64,000 nt of DNA, from contig NZ_MCAS01000012.1 of NCBI RefSeq assembly GCF_003610895.1, positions 436,980 to 500,979 on the forward strand, given 5' to 3'. This DNA comes from Paraburkholderia fungorum (GTDB taxonomy: Bacteria > Pseudomonadota > Gammaproteobacteria > Burkholderiales > Burkholderiaceae). Below are positions 6,870-16,130 of the stretch, in pieces (the first letter of the stretch is position 1; each line of letters opens with the position of its first letter). The notes beneath the pieces were generated by a model that saw nothing but the letters and a program-made list of their open reading frames with translations, did no database searches and was not told where the DNA came from. Position numbers and translations under genes: made by a program.

Positions 6870-8243
6870 TCAATGACTTAGTGCGGCACCTGGCGGCATC
6901 TCGGGCGCTCGCACCGTGACGGTCTTGCGAACCTTGGCGACCTCCGCCGCGCTGACCGTCGAACCGGTATTGCCCCAGCTGTTGCGCACGAAGTTCGTGA
7001 CGTCGGCGACTTCCTGATCGTTCAGACGCCAACCGAAGGCCGGCATCGTGAACGAGGACGGGGCGCTCTTCGTGCCTTCGAGCGTGTTGCCGGTCAGCAG
7101 CACGTGAATCAGCGAGGTCGCGTCCTTGCCCTGTACCACTGGATTGCCGCCCAATGCCGGGAACACGCGCGTGTAGCCGCGGCCGTCGCTGCGGTGGCAG
7201 GCGGTGCAGTTGTCGCGATAGACGACGGCGCCGGGTGCCGTGGCGTCGCCGGTACGCAGCGCGTGGGCCGCCGTATCGTTGTACACGTATGGCGTTTCCT
7301 GCGGATCGGTTGACGGCAGTGTCTTCAGGTAGCGCGCGATGGCGGTCAGGTCGGCGTCGCTCATGTGCTGCATGCTGTGCTGAACGACGTCGGTCATGCC
7401 GCCGAATGCCGCGCTGTGCTGCGTGCGTCCCGTTTTGAGGAACTGCACGAGATCGGCTTCGCTCCACGAGCCGATGCCGGTGCGTGGATTGCCGCGCAGG
7501 CTCGACGGGACCCAGCCGTCAATCGCCGCACCGCCTGCGAGAAACGTGGTGCCGTCCAGATCGCTCAATGCGCGTTCCTGCATCGTTACGGCGCGCGGTG
7601 TGTGGCAGGCGCCGCAGTGGCCAAGGCCCTGCACGAGGTACGCACCGCGCGCGACCACCGGATCGCCATAGTGCTGCGCGTCGAACGTGACGGGCTCCGG
7701 CGCGAACAGATAACGCCAGATGCCGAGCGGCCAGCGCATCGACAGCGGCCAGACGATATCGACCGCACGGTTCGCCTGGTTCACCGGCGCAACGCCTTGC
7801 GTGAAGTACGCATACAGCGCATGCATGTCGTCCTGGCTCAGGCGCGCATAAGACGGGTACGGCATCGCCGGATACAGCGTGTCGCCGTTCGGCCGCACGC
7901 CGACACGCACCGCGCGATCGAACTGCGCGAAGGTCCACGAGCCGATGCCGGTATCGCGATCGGGCGTGATGTTGGTCGAGTAGATCGCGCCAATCGGCGT
8001 GTCGAACTTCAGGCCGCCCGCGAATGGTTTGCCCGATTGCGCCGTATGGCAGGCAATGCAATCGCCGGCCCGAGCGAGGTATTCGCCGTGCGCGATCAGG
8101 GCCGCATCGGCCTGCGGTTGAGCGGGTGTTTGAGCCGCCGCGTGCGCGGCGAGCGGCGCACACAGGGTTGTAGCAGCGCAGAAAGACGCCACGCCCGCGC
8201 GTTTGAATGCCTGTCCCAGGCGTTGGATATCGATCTTCTTCAT
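6870..8243 (-). CDS. Triheme cytochrome c subunit of gluconate dehydrogenase-type enzyme
   Basis: This 457-residue subunit takes electrons from the flavoprotein subunit and passes them to the respiratory chain at the outer face of the inner membrane. It has an N-terminal signal (hydrophobic stretch ending AHAAA, residues ~15-36) and three haem-binding motifs, CIACH near residue 60, CGACH near 207 and CTACH near 344, the hallmark of the membrane-bound gluconate/2-ketogluconate/sorbitol dehydrogenase cytochrome. The start is the ATG that overlaps the upstream gene's stop by four bases (ATGA), suggesting translational coupling. Last gene of the three-gene operon. Confidence 0.92.
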   Translation of the reverse strand: MKKIDIQRLGQAFKRAGVASFCAATTLCAPLAAHAAAQTPAQPQADAALIAHGEYLARAGDCIACHTAQSGKPFAGGLKFDTPIGAIYSTNITPDRDTGIGSWTFAQFDRAVRVGVRPNGDTLYPAMPYPSYARLSQDDMHALYAYFTQGVAPVNQANRAVDIVWPLSMRWPLGIWRYLFAPEPVTFDAQHYGDPVVARGAYLVQGLGHCGACHTPRAVTMQERALSDLDGTTFLAGGAAIDGWVPSSLRGNPRTGIGSWSEADLVQFLKTGRTQHSAAFGGMTDVVQHSMQHMSDADLTAIARYLKTLPSTDPQETPYVYNDTAAHALRTGDATAPGAVVYRDNCTACHRSDGRGYTRVFPALGGNPVVQGKDATSLIHVLLTGNTLEGTKSAPSSFTMPAFGWRLNDQEVADVTNFVRNSWGNTGSTVSAAEVAKVRKTVTVRAPEMPPGAALSH

Positions 8244-10018
8244 ACGCTCACCAGCGGCCCGGGGTTCTTCAGATACTGCTCGCGGATCGCGCGCGCCGAC
8301 CAGTAGGCGAGCGCGGCGACGAGGCCGGTCGGGTTGTAGCCGATGCCTTGCGGGAACGCGGAGGCGCCCATTACGAACACGTTGTGCACGTCCCAGCTTT
8401 GCAGATAGCGGTTCAGCACGCTCGTCTTCGGATCGGTGCCCATGATCGCGCCACCGACGAGGTGAGTGGTCTGATAGCGGCGCGAATCGAAGTGCGCGCC
8501 GAATTCGCGCGTATAGACGCCGATGGATTTCGGCCCCATCTGCTGTGCGATCTTGTGCATCTGCCCGGTCACGTATTGCGCCATCTTGATGTCGTTGTCC
8601 TTCCAGTCGAAGGTCATGCGCAGCAGCGGCTGGCCGTACGAATCGCGATAGGTCGGATCGAGATCGAGGAACACGTCGCGGTACGACATATTGGAGCCGT
8701 GCGCATCCATCGAAATCGTGTGCGCGTAGTGATCCTTTACCGATTTCTTCCAGTCCACGCCCCAGTTCGGCGTGCCGGCCGGTGTCGCGATGCCGCTGAT
8801 CGGTTTGGTGCCCGCCTGGTTCACCCACAACGGCGAGCCGCCCACAAAGCCGAGCGGGCCGTGATCGAAGTTGTCGGCATTGAAGTCGTCGACGGCGACG
8901 CCATTGCCGCCCGCGCCGATGAACGGATTGGTGAAGGTGTCCTTATCGAAGAACGCGGTGATCGTCGAGAGGTTCTGATACGCGAAATTGCGGCCGACCA
9001 CGCCTTCGCCCGAGATCGGGTCATACGGCTTGCCGATACCCGACAGCAGAAGCAGGTGGACGTTGTGATACTGGAACGCCGCGACGATCACGAGATCGGC
9101 GGGCTGAAAGACTTCGTTGCCGGCGGGATCGACGTATGTCACACCCTTGGCGCGCTTTTTCGTATCGTCGAGTTCGACGCGCAGCACGTGGCAACGCGAG
9201 CGCAATTCGAAGTTCGGCGATTGCTTCAAGGCAGGCAGGATGTTCAGATTCGGCGACGCCTTCGAGTACATGTAGCACGCGTAGCCGCTGCAGAATCCGC
9301 AGAAGTTGCACGGCCCCATCTGCACGCCATATGGGTTCGTGTACGGCCCCGACGTATTCGCCGAAGGCAGGCGGTACGGGTGCAGTCCGAGTTCGCGCGC
9401 AGCCTTGCCGAAGCGCTCGGCCGAGTAGGTGTTCAACTGCGCGGGAAGCGGGAAGTTGTCGCTGCGCGGCGCATCGAATACGTTGCCGTCGCCGACCACC
9501 TTGCCGTTGACCTTATAAGCCTGGCCCGAGGTGCCGAACACTTTCTCGGCAAAGTCGAAATGCGGTTCGAGTTCCTCGTAGCTGACGCCGTAATCCTGGA
9601 TCGTCATGCCTTCGGGAATGAAGCGCTTGCCGTAGCGTTCTTCGTAGTGGCTCTTCAGACGCAGTTCTTCCGGGGTGATGCGGAAATGCACGCCCGACCA
9701 ATGCAAGCCCGCGCCGCCGACGCCTTCGCCCGGCAGGAACGCGGCAAGCTGCCGGTAAGGCAGGGCCGTTTCGCCGACGTTATGACGGATCGAGACGGTG
9801 GTCTTCGAAAGATCGAGGAACAGCTTCTTGCGGACGTTGTAGGTGAGCTCGTCGATCGTGTTCGGATACGCGCCGTCCGGATAGGTGTCGCGATACTCGC
9901 CGCGTTCGAGCGCGACCACTTTGAGTCCGGCCTCGGTGAGTTCCTTGGCGAGGATCGCACCGGTCCAGCCGAAGCCGATGATTACCGCGTCGGCGTGGGG
10001 TTTGGTTTGCGTGGTCAT
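8240..10018 (-). CDS. FAD-dependent GMC oxidoreductase, catalytic subunit (gluconate 2-dehydrogenase type)
   Basis: A 592-residue flavoprotein of the glucose-methanol-choline family. The dinucleotide motif GFGWTG is at residues 15-20, followed by an acidic ALERGEYRD end. The C-terminal GMC block includes HLVGGAIMGTDP and the region QGIGYNPTGLVAALAYW, where the catalytic His/Asn pair lies. A cysteine-rich segment (CNFCGFCSGYACY) is shared with gluconate, 2-ketogluconate and FAD-glucose dehydrogenases. Its length fits the gluconate/2-ketogluconate enzymes (~590) better than FAD-glucose dehydrogenase (~540). It starts on an ATG overlapping the stop of the upstream small subunit by one base. The exact sugar acid oxidised cannot be fixed from sequence. 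Confidence 0.92.
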   Translation of the reverse strand: MTTQTKPHADAVIIGFGWTGAILAKELTEAGLKVVALERGEYRDTYPDGAYPNTIDELTYNVRKKLFLDLSKTTVSIRHNVGETALPYRQLAAFLPGEGVGGAGLHWSGVHFRITPEELRLKSHYEERYGKRFIPEGMTIQDYGVSYEELEPHFDFAEKVFGTSGQAYKVNGKVVGDGNVFDAPRSDNFPLPAQLNTYSAERFGKAARELGLHPYRLPSANTSGPYTNPYGVQMGPCNFCGFCSGYACYMYSKASPNLNILPALKQSPNFELRSRCHVLRVELDDTKKRAKGVTYVDPAGNEVFQPADLVIVAAFQYHNVHLLLLSGIGKPYDPISGEGVVGRNFAYQNLSTITAFFDKDTFTNPFIGAGGNGVAVDDFNADNFDHGPLGFVGGSPLWVNQAGTKPISGIATPAGTPNWGVDWKKSVKDHYAHTISMDAHGSNMSYRDVFLDLDPTYRDSYGQPLLRMTFDWKDNDIKMAQYVTGQMHKIAQQMGPKSIGVYTREFGAHFDSRRYQTTHLVGGAIMGTDPKTSVLNRYLQSWDVHNVFVMGASAFPQGIGYNPTGLVAALAYWSARAIREQYLKNPGPLVSV

Positions 10019-10749
10019 CAGGTGCGCTTTCCTTCGATCGACACGGGGCCATACGGATAGGCCTGGCCGTTCTGGTTGACGAAGTCCATGAAATCGGCGC
10101 GCGCGCCGGGAAAGCCGATCATCTTCCAGCCGCCCATGTCGCGATTGCCGCCGTGGATCGGGTCGCAGAAGTAGCCTTCGCGGGTGTTTTGCAGCAGTTG
10201 CCCGAAGAAGACCATAGCCGGGACGTCCGCCAGATCGATCTTTCCTGTTTCGAGCGCGGCGAGCACGGTGTCGCGGGTCGGCGCGTCGAGGGCGTCGAAC
10301 GGATGCGAGTAGGTCTTCGTGCAGTAGGCATTCACCGCGGCGATGCCGAGCCGGTACAGATCGCGCGGCACGAGCTTCAGCTGGTAGCCGAGTTCCGGCG
10401 CGCCTTGCTGGAACGGACCCTGCATGTACCAGAGCGCGCCGTGCGCGTACGGCGTGTCCATCTGCCGGTCGATGAATTCCGGCACACCGGCTTCGACCGC
10501 TCCTGGGCCTTCGCTGTCTGCGGGGATCAGACGGTCGACCGCGGCATGGACGAAGGCCCATTCCTTCGCGTCGAAGAAGTGGGGCTTGTAGTCAGCGCCG
10601 GAAGCCTGGCCCGTGGCGGCAGCGCCGCTCGCGCCCTGGGCGCTCGTGTCGGCCTGCTTGACTTCGCAGCCGGCGAGGGTTCCGGCGGGAACCAGCGCGA
10701 TGGCCGTGCGTAAGAAGCCGCGGCGGGAGGTGAGAGGAGATTGAGCCAT
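10018..10749 (-). CDS. Small (gamma) subunit of gluconate 2-dehydrogenase type, Tat-exported
   Basis: A 243-residue subunit-3-type protein that serves as export chaperone for the flavoprotein. The N-terminus holds SRRGFLRT followed by a hydrophobic stretch and AGC, a clear twin-arginine signal, possibly with a lipobox. Because the catalytic subunit lacks its own signal, the pair is expected to cross the membrane together. The start is ambiguous: the ATG giving MAQSPLTS is used here, but a GTG five codons earlier is also possible, and neither has a strong Shine-Dalgarno. First gene of the operon; a palindrome lies ~75 bp upstream. Confidence 0.88.
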   Translation of the reverse strand: MAQSPLTSRRGFLRTAIALVPAGTLAGCEVKQADTSAQGASGAAATGQASGADYKPHFFDAKEWAFVHAAVDRLIPADSEGPGAVEAGVPEFIDRQMDTPYAHGALWYMQGPFQQGAPELGYQLKLVPRDLYRLGIAAVNAYCTKTYSHPFDALDAPTRDTVLAALETGKIDLADVPAMVFFGQLLQNTREGYFCDPIHGGNRDMGGWKMIGFPGARADFMDFVNQNGQAYPYGPVSIEGKRT

Positions 10750-10823
10750 ATTGTTCTTTGTCACGAAAAGGGAGCGCGCCAGCGGGCTCCGGGGCAGTCG
10801 TCGGATTGCGGCGTCATGGTAAA

Positions 10824-10837
10824 TGGAACCGGTTCCA
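10824..10837. promoter_or_regulatory. 14-bp perfect palindrome, LacI-type operator candidate
   Basis: TGGAACCGGTTCCA is self-complementary with a central CG, the form bound by LacI/GalR-family regulators and similar to sites in sugar-acid regulons. It lies ~75 bp upstream of the gluconate dehydrogenase-type operon, where a repressor could cover the promoter. No LacI gene is in the window, so the regulator would be encoded elsewhere. Confidence 0.55.
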
Positions 10838-10961
10838 AAGTGTTTCTACTTTTTTACAATAAGCTGTTTCCTGAAGTGATTAAATGCCGCCTTCCGGGAA
10901 AAATCGCTTTTAAATCATAGGTGTTTTTCAGCCCCTGTGGCCCGTGGGCGGGCGGCGGGGC

Positions 10962-11002
10962 GCATCCTGAAACTGACGCGAAAAAGCGACGTTTCAGGAT
11001 GC
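10962..11002. promoter_or_regulatory. 12-bp inverted repeat upstream of the LysR gene
   Basis: GCATCCTGAAAC (10962-10973) and GTTTCAGGATGC (10991-11002) are exact reverse complements separated by 17 bases. The element lies in the ~380-bp gap between the divergent dehydrogenase operon and the LysR gene, ~130 bp from the latter. It could be a cruciform or a two-half-site operator. The rest of the gap holds only the palindrome nearer the operon and a GC-rich stretch, with no small gene visible. Confidence 0.45.
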
Positions 11003-11132
11003 TCGCCGCGCGGGACACCTTTGCGGCAAGGGGCCCGGCGCCGCTCGCCGGCACGCCGGGTCCCGATGGGCGGCGTTTTGGTGAATCAGGCAAGGCACGT
11101 CACAATCGAGAGATTCCCCGCCAGGCGACACC

Positions 11133-12038
11133 ATGGAAAACCTCCTGAAGAAACTCGACCTCACCTCGCTGCGCCTGTTCGTCGCCGTCTGCCAGGAGCA
11201 GAACATCGCGCGCGCGGCGGAGCGCGAGTTCATCGCGTCGTCCGCCGTGAGCCGGCGCATTGCCGAGATCGAGGCGCTGATCGGCTTGCCGGTGATTCAG
11301 CGGCTGTCGCGCGGCATTACGGTGACGCCGGTTGGCGAGACCGTGCTGCGCTATGCGCTGGCAATCATCGGCAACATCGAACAGATGAGCGCCGAGTTGT
11401 CGCGTTTTTCATCGGGGGCGAAGGGGCGGGTCCGCGTGGTGGCGAATCTCTCGTCGATCGTGCAGTTTTTGCCCGAAGACGTGGCGGCATTCGGACGCGT
11501 GTTTCCGGAGGTGTCGATCGAACTGGAAGAGGAGAACAGCGCGGACGTGCTGCGTATAGTCGGCGAACACGGCGCGGACTTCGGCATCTGCAATTCGGTG
11601 GCGGGCAGTGAAGCGTTCGAGCAGGTGCCGTATCGGGAGGATCGGCTGGCGGTGCTGGTGCCGGCGGGTCATCGGCTCGCCGACGTGCCGCGCGTGGCGT
11701 TCGAGGCCTTGCTCGACGACAGCTTCGTCGGCCTGCGCAGCGAGAGCGCGCTGACCCAGTTGCTCGCGCAGCAGGCGGTGGCGAGTGCGGGGCGGCAGCT
11801 CGACGTGAAGATTCGCGTCAGCAGTCTCGACGCGTTGTGCCGGATGGTCCACGCGGGCCTTGGCATTGCGATCGTGCCCGAGCAGGTGGCGCTGCTTTAT
11901 GTGAATGCGCTCGACGTGCGGCTGCTGTCCTTGAGCGATGCCTGGGCGGTACGGCGTCTCATCATGATCTTCAAGTCGCGCGATCAGTTGAGCGCGAGCG
12001 CGGCGGCGCTGGTGGGGTTCCTCGGCGGTGGAGCATAA
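11133..12038 (+). CDS. LysR-family transcriptional regulator
   Basis: A 301-residue LysR-type regulator. The winged helix-turn-helix covers residues ~8-66 (LTSLRLFVAVCQEQNIARAA, ASSAVSRRIAEIEALIG), and the rest is a periplasmic-binding-protein-like effector domain ending near ASAAALVGFLGGGA. It is divergent from the gluconate dehydrogenase-type operon, the usual position of a LysR activator, so control of that operon is likely but not proven. Its 3' end converges on hmuV with only 9 bases between. The ribosome site (AGGCGACACC) is weak. Confidence 0.9.
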   Translation: MENLLKKLDLTSLRLFVAVCQEQNIARAAEREFIASSAVSRRIAEIEALIGLPVIQRLSRGITVTPVGETVLRYALAIIGNIEQMSAELSRFSSGAKGRVRVVANLSSIVQFLPEDVAAFGRVFPEVSIELEEENSADVLRIVGEHGADFGICNSVAGSEAFEQVPYREDRLAVLVPAGHRLADVPRVAFEALLDDSFVGLRSESALTQLLAQQAVASAGRQLDVKIRVSSLDALCRMVHAGLGIAIVPEQVALLYVNALDVRLLSLSDAWAVRRLIMIFKSRDQLSASAAALVGFLGGGA

Positions 12039-12047
12039 CGCCGGCGC

Positions 12048-12896
12048 TCAGGCCGGCACCGCGACCGGTGCCGAGCCGTCCCCTGCGTCCAGCATTCGCA
12101 CGGCGAAACCAAAGCATCGTTCGATCAGCGCCGGTTGCATGATGTCGTGCGGCGCGCCTTGCGCGATGATCGTGCCGTCTGCCAGCAAGGCGATCGCGTC
12201 CGCATAGCGGGCGGCGAGATTTGGATCGTGCACGATCGCGAGCGCGCCAATGTGCCAGCGGCGCGTCAATGCCTTCACGGTTTCGAGCAAACGATGCTGA
12301 TGCGCAAGATCGAGCGCGGCGGTCGGCTCGTCGAGCAATAAATAGCGTGGCGCTTCATCTGGCAGGTCGCCTGTTTGACCGGTTTTGCCTGCCATGCCGG
12401 AGCGCGGCCAGATTTGCGCGAGCACGCGGGCAAACTGGACACGGGCAAGTTCACCGCCGGACAGCGTCGTGATTTCCCGGCCTGCCAGTGGCCCGGCGCC
12501 TGCAAGCAGCAGTGCCTCGGCGACGATGCCGCGATCCTCGCGCGACACCGCGCCGTTTGCTGCGTGCGGATAACGGCCGAGCAGCACGATTTCCTCGACG
12601 GTGAAAGGAAACACCGGGTTCGACGCTTGCGGCAGCACGGCGCGCAGCCGCGCCAGGTGCTTCGGCGGGATGTCGGCCAGCACCGCGCCGTTGAGCGTGG
12701 TCGAACCGCTCTGCTGCGCGGCGCCGCCTGAACCATGACCATGAAACTCGCCCGCCAGCGCTTTCAGCAGGGTGCTTTTCCCGGCGCCGTTGCAGCCGAG
12801 CAGCGTGGTCAAACGTCCGGGTTCGATCGTCAGCGAAAGGTCGCGCAGGATGGACCGGTTGCCGCGGGTGATGCAAAGGTGGCTGGTGATGAGCAT
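12048..12896 (-). CDS. hmuV: Haem ABC transporter ATPase
   Basis: The cytoplasmic ATPase of the HmuTUV haem importer, 282 residues. Walker A is GCNGAGKST (residues ~34-42; most relatives have Pro where this has Cys). The signature is [17 protein letters not shown], and Walker B is [12 protein letters not shown], followed by the switch His in IVHDPNLAA. An insertion before Walker B ([20 protein letters not shown]) is common in burkholderial HmuV. GGAGAGCATGCG precedes the ATG. It is the last gene of the operon, 40 bp after hmuU. Confidence 0.93.
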   Translation of the reverse strand: MLITSHLCITRGNRSILRDLSLTIEPGRLTTLLGCNGAGKSTLLKALAGEFHGHGSGGAAQQSGSTTLNGAVLADIPPKHLARLRAVLPQASNPVFPFTVEEIVLLGRYPHAANGAVSREDRGIVAEALLLAGAGPLAGREITTLSGGELARVQFARVLAQIWPRSGMAGKTGQTGDLPDEAPRYLLLDEPTAALDLAHQHRLLETVKALTRRWHIGALAIVHDPNLAARYADAIALLADGTIIAQGAPHDIMQPALIERCFGFAVRMLDAGDGSAPVAVPA

Positions 12897-12936
12897 CGCA
12901 TGCTCTCCGTCATGAGGTCTGGGGCGTCTGAGTGGG

Positions 12937-14025
12937 TCACAGACCGAGTTGACTGCGGCTGCGCCACAACAACGCGAGAAAGAAGGGCGCGCCGATGAGC
13001 GCGGTCAGAATGCCGAGCGGCACTTCGGCGGGCGCGGCGACGGTGCGCGCGGCCAGATCCGCGAGCACGGTCAGCGTCGCGCCGAGCAGCATGGCGCCGG
13101 GCATCACCACGCGTTGGTCGGGACCGCAAGCGAGCCGCACGCAATGGGGCGCCACGAGGCCGATGAAACCGATGACCCCGGTACACGACACCAGCGCGCC
13201 CACCCCCAATGCCGACGCCACCAGCACGGTGCGCTTGACTGCCTGGGCCGGTACGCCGAGATGCTGCGCTTCGGCCTCGCCGAGTTGCAGCGCGTTCAGC
13301 GCGTGGCCGTTGCGCGCGATCAGCGCGGCGCCGATCAGCACGAACGGCGCGACCGCGGCGAGTACGCGCCATTGCGCGCCGCCCAGGCTGCCCAGGCTCC
13401 AGAAGGTGAGCGAGCGCAGTTGTGCGTCGTCGGCGAGATAGGTGAGCAGGCCAATCGCCGCGCCCGCCAGCGCGTTGATCGCGATGCCGGCGAGCAGCAG
13501 CAGCGGCAGCGCGAGTCTGCCGCGTGCGGCGGCGAGCCGGTACACCAGCGTCGCCACGAGCAGCGCGCCGATGAACGCGGCAAGCGGCAGCCAGCCGAGG
13601 CTCACGGCGCCGATCACAGGGCCGAGCACGATCAGTGTCGTCGCGCCGAGCGCCGCGCCGCTGGAGATGCCGATCAATCCGGGATCGGCCAGTGGATTGC
13701 GAAACAGCGCTTGCAACGCACTGCCTGTCGAACCGAAGCCCGCGCCGACCAGCAAGGCCAGCAGCACGCGTGGCAGACGAATCTCGAGCAGCACCGCGCG
13801 GGCCTGCTGAAGCGACGCGTCGCTCGCCAGTTCGGCGGGGCTCGCGAGCAAGGCGGACCACACGAGTGCTGGGCTGATTCGATAAGCGCCGACGCAGATC
13901 GCCGCGAGCGTCGCCAGCCCGGTCGCGATGCCGAGCGCGCCCAGCATCAGGCGGGCGGCATGCCGCCGCCGTTCGGCGAGCGTGCGCGGCGGGACGGGTG
14001 CGAGTCCCGCGATATCCGTATCCAT
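12937..14025 (-). CDS. hmuU: Haem ABC transporter permease
   Basis: A 362-residue FecCD-family permease that forms the membrane channel for haem. About ten hydrophobic segments are visible; family blocks include [39 protein letters not shown] and the late [20 protein letters not shown] that contacts the ATPase. The start is placed at the ATG of [15 protein letters not shown] because it overlaps the hmuT stop by one base (TGATG), indicating coupling. Confidence 0.93.
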   Translation of the reverse strand: MDTDIAGLAPVPPRTLAERRRHAARLMLGALGIATGLATLAAICVGAYRISPALVWSALLASPAELASDASLQQARAVLLEIRLPRVLLALLVGAGFGSTGSALQALFRNPLADPGLIGISSGAALGATTLIVLGPVIGAVSLGWLPLAAFIGALLVATLVYRLAAARGRLALPLLLLAGIAINALAGAAIGLLTYLADDAQLRSLTFWSLGSLGGAQWRVLAAVAPFVLIGAALIARNGHALNALQLGEAEAQHLGVPAQAVKRTVLVASALGVGALVSCTGVIGFIGLVAPHCVRLACGPDQRVVMPGAMLLGATLTVLADLAARTVAAPAEVPLGILTALIGAPFFLALLWRSRSQLGL

Positions 14026-14993
14026 CAAGCCTCCAGGAGCCGCTGGTTCAGCGTGGTCACGGCATCCGGCAGACGGGGGCCGAAGCCGAGCAGGAACAGC
14101 GCGTCGAGCGCGACGACGCATTTGTTTTGTCCCGCGGGCGTGGCGGCGAATCCCGGACTTGCCAGCATGGCCGCCGCGCCGCCCACCGCGCTCAGGCCTT
14201 CGTCGGTCGTCAGAATGAGATCGGGTGCGGCGCTGACCAGCGCTTCCGCCGAGAGCGGCCGGTAACCGTTGAAGCCCTGCATCGCGTTGCGCGCGCCGGC
14301 ATAGGCGAGCATTGCGTCGGCGGCGGTGTGCTGACCGGCGACCATCGCCGCATTGCCGGTGTGATTCAGCACGAACAGCACGCGTAGCGCTTGCTTGCGC
14401 CCGCTCAACGGCGACCTGGCAACCGTGTCGCGGGCGCGCTGCCACGCGTCGTCGAAACGGGCGCGTAGCGCGTCGCCCTGTGTGTTCACGTCGAGTGCCT
14501 TGGCGATGCCCGTGATCTTGTCGCGCACGCTGTTTGCATCGTGCTGCTCGGCGAACGACACGACAGCGACGCCCGCCTGTTTGACTTGTGCGAGAACGTT
14601 AGGCGGTCCCGCTTCGGCGGAGGCCAGGATCAGATCGGGCCGCAGCGACAGCAAACCTTCCGCCGACAGCGCACGCTGATAACCGACCTTCGGCAACGCG
14701 CGCGCGGCGGCGGGATAACTGCAGGTCGTATCCGCGCCGACCAGCAGGTTGCCCGCGCTGTCAGGCGTACCTTCAGCACCCAGCGCGTAGACGATCTCGG
14801 CGAGCGCGCCGCCGACCACGATCACGCGCCGCTGCGGCTTGCCGAACGCTGGCGGCTGCAGCGCGCCGAGCAATAACGCGCCGCCGCCGAACATGAGGCG
14901 GCGCCGTTGCCTGCTGATGCGACCGCCGCCGACGTTGCCGCTCGATTCTTTGCGCATTGTTCCGCCCAATTTGCCGCTCATTTCGCGCGTCAC
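14025..14993 (-). CDS. hmuT: Haem-binding periplasmic protein
   Basis: A 322-residue class III solute-binding protein (TroA-like fold) that carries haem to HmuUV. The N-terminus has RQRRRLMFGGGALLLGAL, a signal with two or more arginines that could go by Sec or Tat. VIVVGGALAEIVYALG is the first strand and helix, and CSYPAAARALPKVGYQRAL contains the tyrosine expected to ligate haem in ShuT/PhuT relatives. The start is a GTG sharing four bases with the hmuS stop (GTGA). An internal ATG (MRKESS) is possible if the N-terminal extension is not translated. Confidence 0.9.
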   Translation of the reverse strand: MTREMSGKLGGTMRKESSGNVGGGRISRQRRRLMFGGGALLLGALQPPAFGKPQRRVIVVGGALAEIVYALGAEGTPDSAGNLLVGADTTCSYPAAARALPKVGYQRALSAEGLLSLRPDLILASAEAGPPNVLAQVKQAGVAVVSFAEQHDANSVRDKITGIAKALDVNTQGDALRARFDDAWQRARDTVARSPLSGRKQALRVLFVLNHTGNAAMVAGQHTAADAMLAYAGARNAMQGFNGYRPLSAEALVSAAPDLILTTDEGLSAVGGAAAMLASPGFAATPAGQNKCVVALDALFLLGFGPRLPDAVTTLNQRLLEA

Positions 14994-16066
14994 GCTGCCG
15001 CTCCGTTCTCGAGCGGTGCGATGCCGGCGATCAGTTCGCGCCAGCCCGCGAGTTCAGGGGTGCCGGGTTTGCGCGCGCCGAACAGCATGGCGATGTTTTC
15101 GCCGTTCGCGTCGAACAGTTCGAGCGAGGTGACGATGCCGTCGCTGGTCGGTTTGCGCACGACCCACGCGCTTGCAATCAGATCGCCGCGCAGATGCAGA
15201 TTGAAGCCCGGGTCGAGCACATTGACCCATGGTCCCATCAGACGGATGTTTTTGACGGGGCCGGTATGGATCTGGATCATGCCGCGATTGCCGACGAACA
15301 CCATGATCGGCAGCGCGCCTTCGGCGGCGCGTTCGAGCAGACCCTGCAGCGCGTCGTTGGCGACCGGATACGCATAGCGGCGTTCGGCGAGCCGCAGCGC
15401 CTGGGTGCGCGCAAGGCCAAACTTGCGCAGGAGGCCGAAGAACTGATGGGTGTCGGTCATCGCGTGCCACGCGGCCTGAAACGCGGGGACGTCGATATCG
15501 CTGTCCAGATTCTGCGCGGGCGGCACGATAGGGTCTCCCGTCTCGAGGCCCGGGGTCTGGTCGCGCATTTGCCAACGTTCCACAAATGCGTCGAAGGCGG
15601 CGTGATTGCTGTGCTCGCGTAAGAACACCTTATGCACGGCATGGCCTTGCGTATCAAAGAATTGCAGGCTCTTCTGCACGCCGTGCGCGGTCTCCTCGCG
15701 CACCGCGAAACCCGAGGCCCACGCGTGATAGAACACGCGCAGATCGATCGCGCTGCCGAGCACGAGACCGACCGTGCCGTCGTGGCTCATATCCTCGTAG
15801 GAACCGTCCTTTTCATGGACGGCGGCTTCGTTGCGCGTGAGCGCCATCACCGCACCCAGTTGCGGCATCTGTTCGAACAATTCGACGAAGCGCGCCTCGA
15901 GCCGTACCACGTGCTCGCCGACGAACGCGGCGAGCGCCTCGCCTTCGCTAATGCCGAGCGCGTGCGCGGCCTCGCGATTGCGCAACTTCTGCGCGCTCTT
16001 CAGATTGAGAAAATCATGACGCAACTGATGCAATGAAGCAGCGTCGTTGAAAGCGGAATTCAGCAT
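14990..16066 (-). CDS. hmuS: Haem-degrading/haem-transfer factor
   Basis: A 358-residue HmuS/ChuS-type cytoplasmic protein that takes haem from the importer, either storing it, passing it on or opening the ring. Family members consist of two repeated halves; here the halves meet near residue 185. The first half ends with GHAVHKVFLREHSNHAAFDA, which contains the candidate axial histidine, and the second half has GNRGMIQIHTGPVKNIRLMG and the NVLDPGFNLHL block. GAGG precedes the ATG. It lies between the receptor and hmuT and overlaps hmuT by four bases. Confidence 0.92.
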   Translation of the reverse strand: MLNSAFNDAASLHQLRHDFLNLKSAQKLRNREAAHALGISEGEALAAFVGEHVVRLEARFVELFEQMPQLGAVMALTRNEAAVHEKDGSYEDMSHDGTVGLVLGSAIDLRVFYHAWASGFAVREETAHGVQKSLQFFDTQGHAVHKVFLREHSNHAAFDAFVERWQMRDQTPGLETGDPIVPPAQNLDSDIDVPAFQAAWHAMTDTHQFFGLLRKFGLARTQALRLAERRYAYPVANDALQGLLERAAEGALPIMVFVGNRGMIQIHTGPVKNIRLMGPWVNVLDPGFNLHLRGDLIASAWVVRKPTSDGIVTSLELFDANGENIAMLFGARKPGTPELAGWRELIAGIAPLENGAAA

Positions 16067-16130
16067 GATGGAGACCTCGCAATGCCGGATGGCGGGTTGA
16101 AAGAGGAGAAAGCGGTACGCGTGCGCAGCA

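Noticed and set aside
6870..8828. Extended reading of the cytochrome gene to 652 codons
   Set aside because: The extra ~195 codons overlap the GMC gene, lack a signal peptide, and the ATGA-coupled start gives a proper export signal.
8207..10060. 617-codon open frame on the plus strand
   Set aside because: It is antisense to the GMC dehydrogenase gene, Arg/Val-rich without family motifs, and results from high-GC codon bias on the coding strand.
12949..14265. 438-codon plus-strand frame over hmuU
   Set aside because: Very high Arg/Gln/Ala/His content and no domain; the opposite strand encodes a clear FecCD permease.
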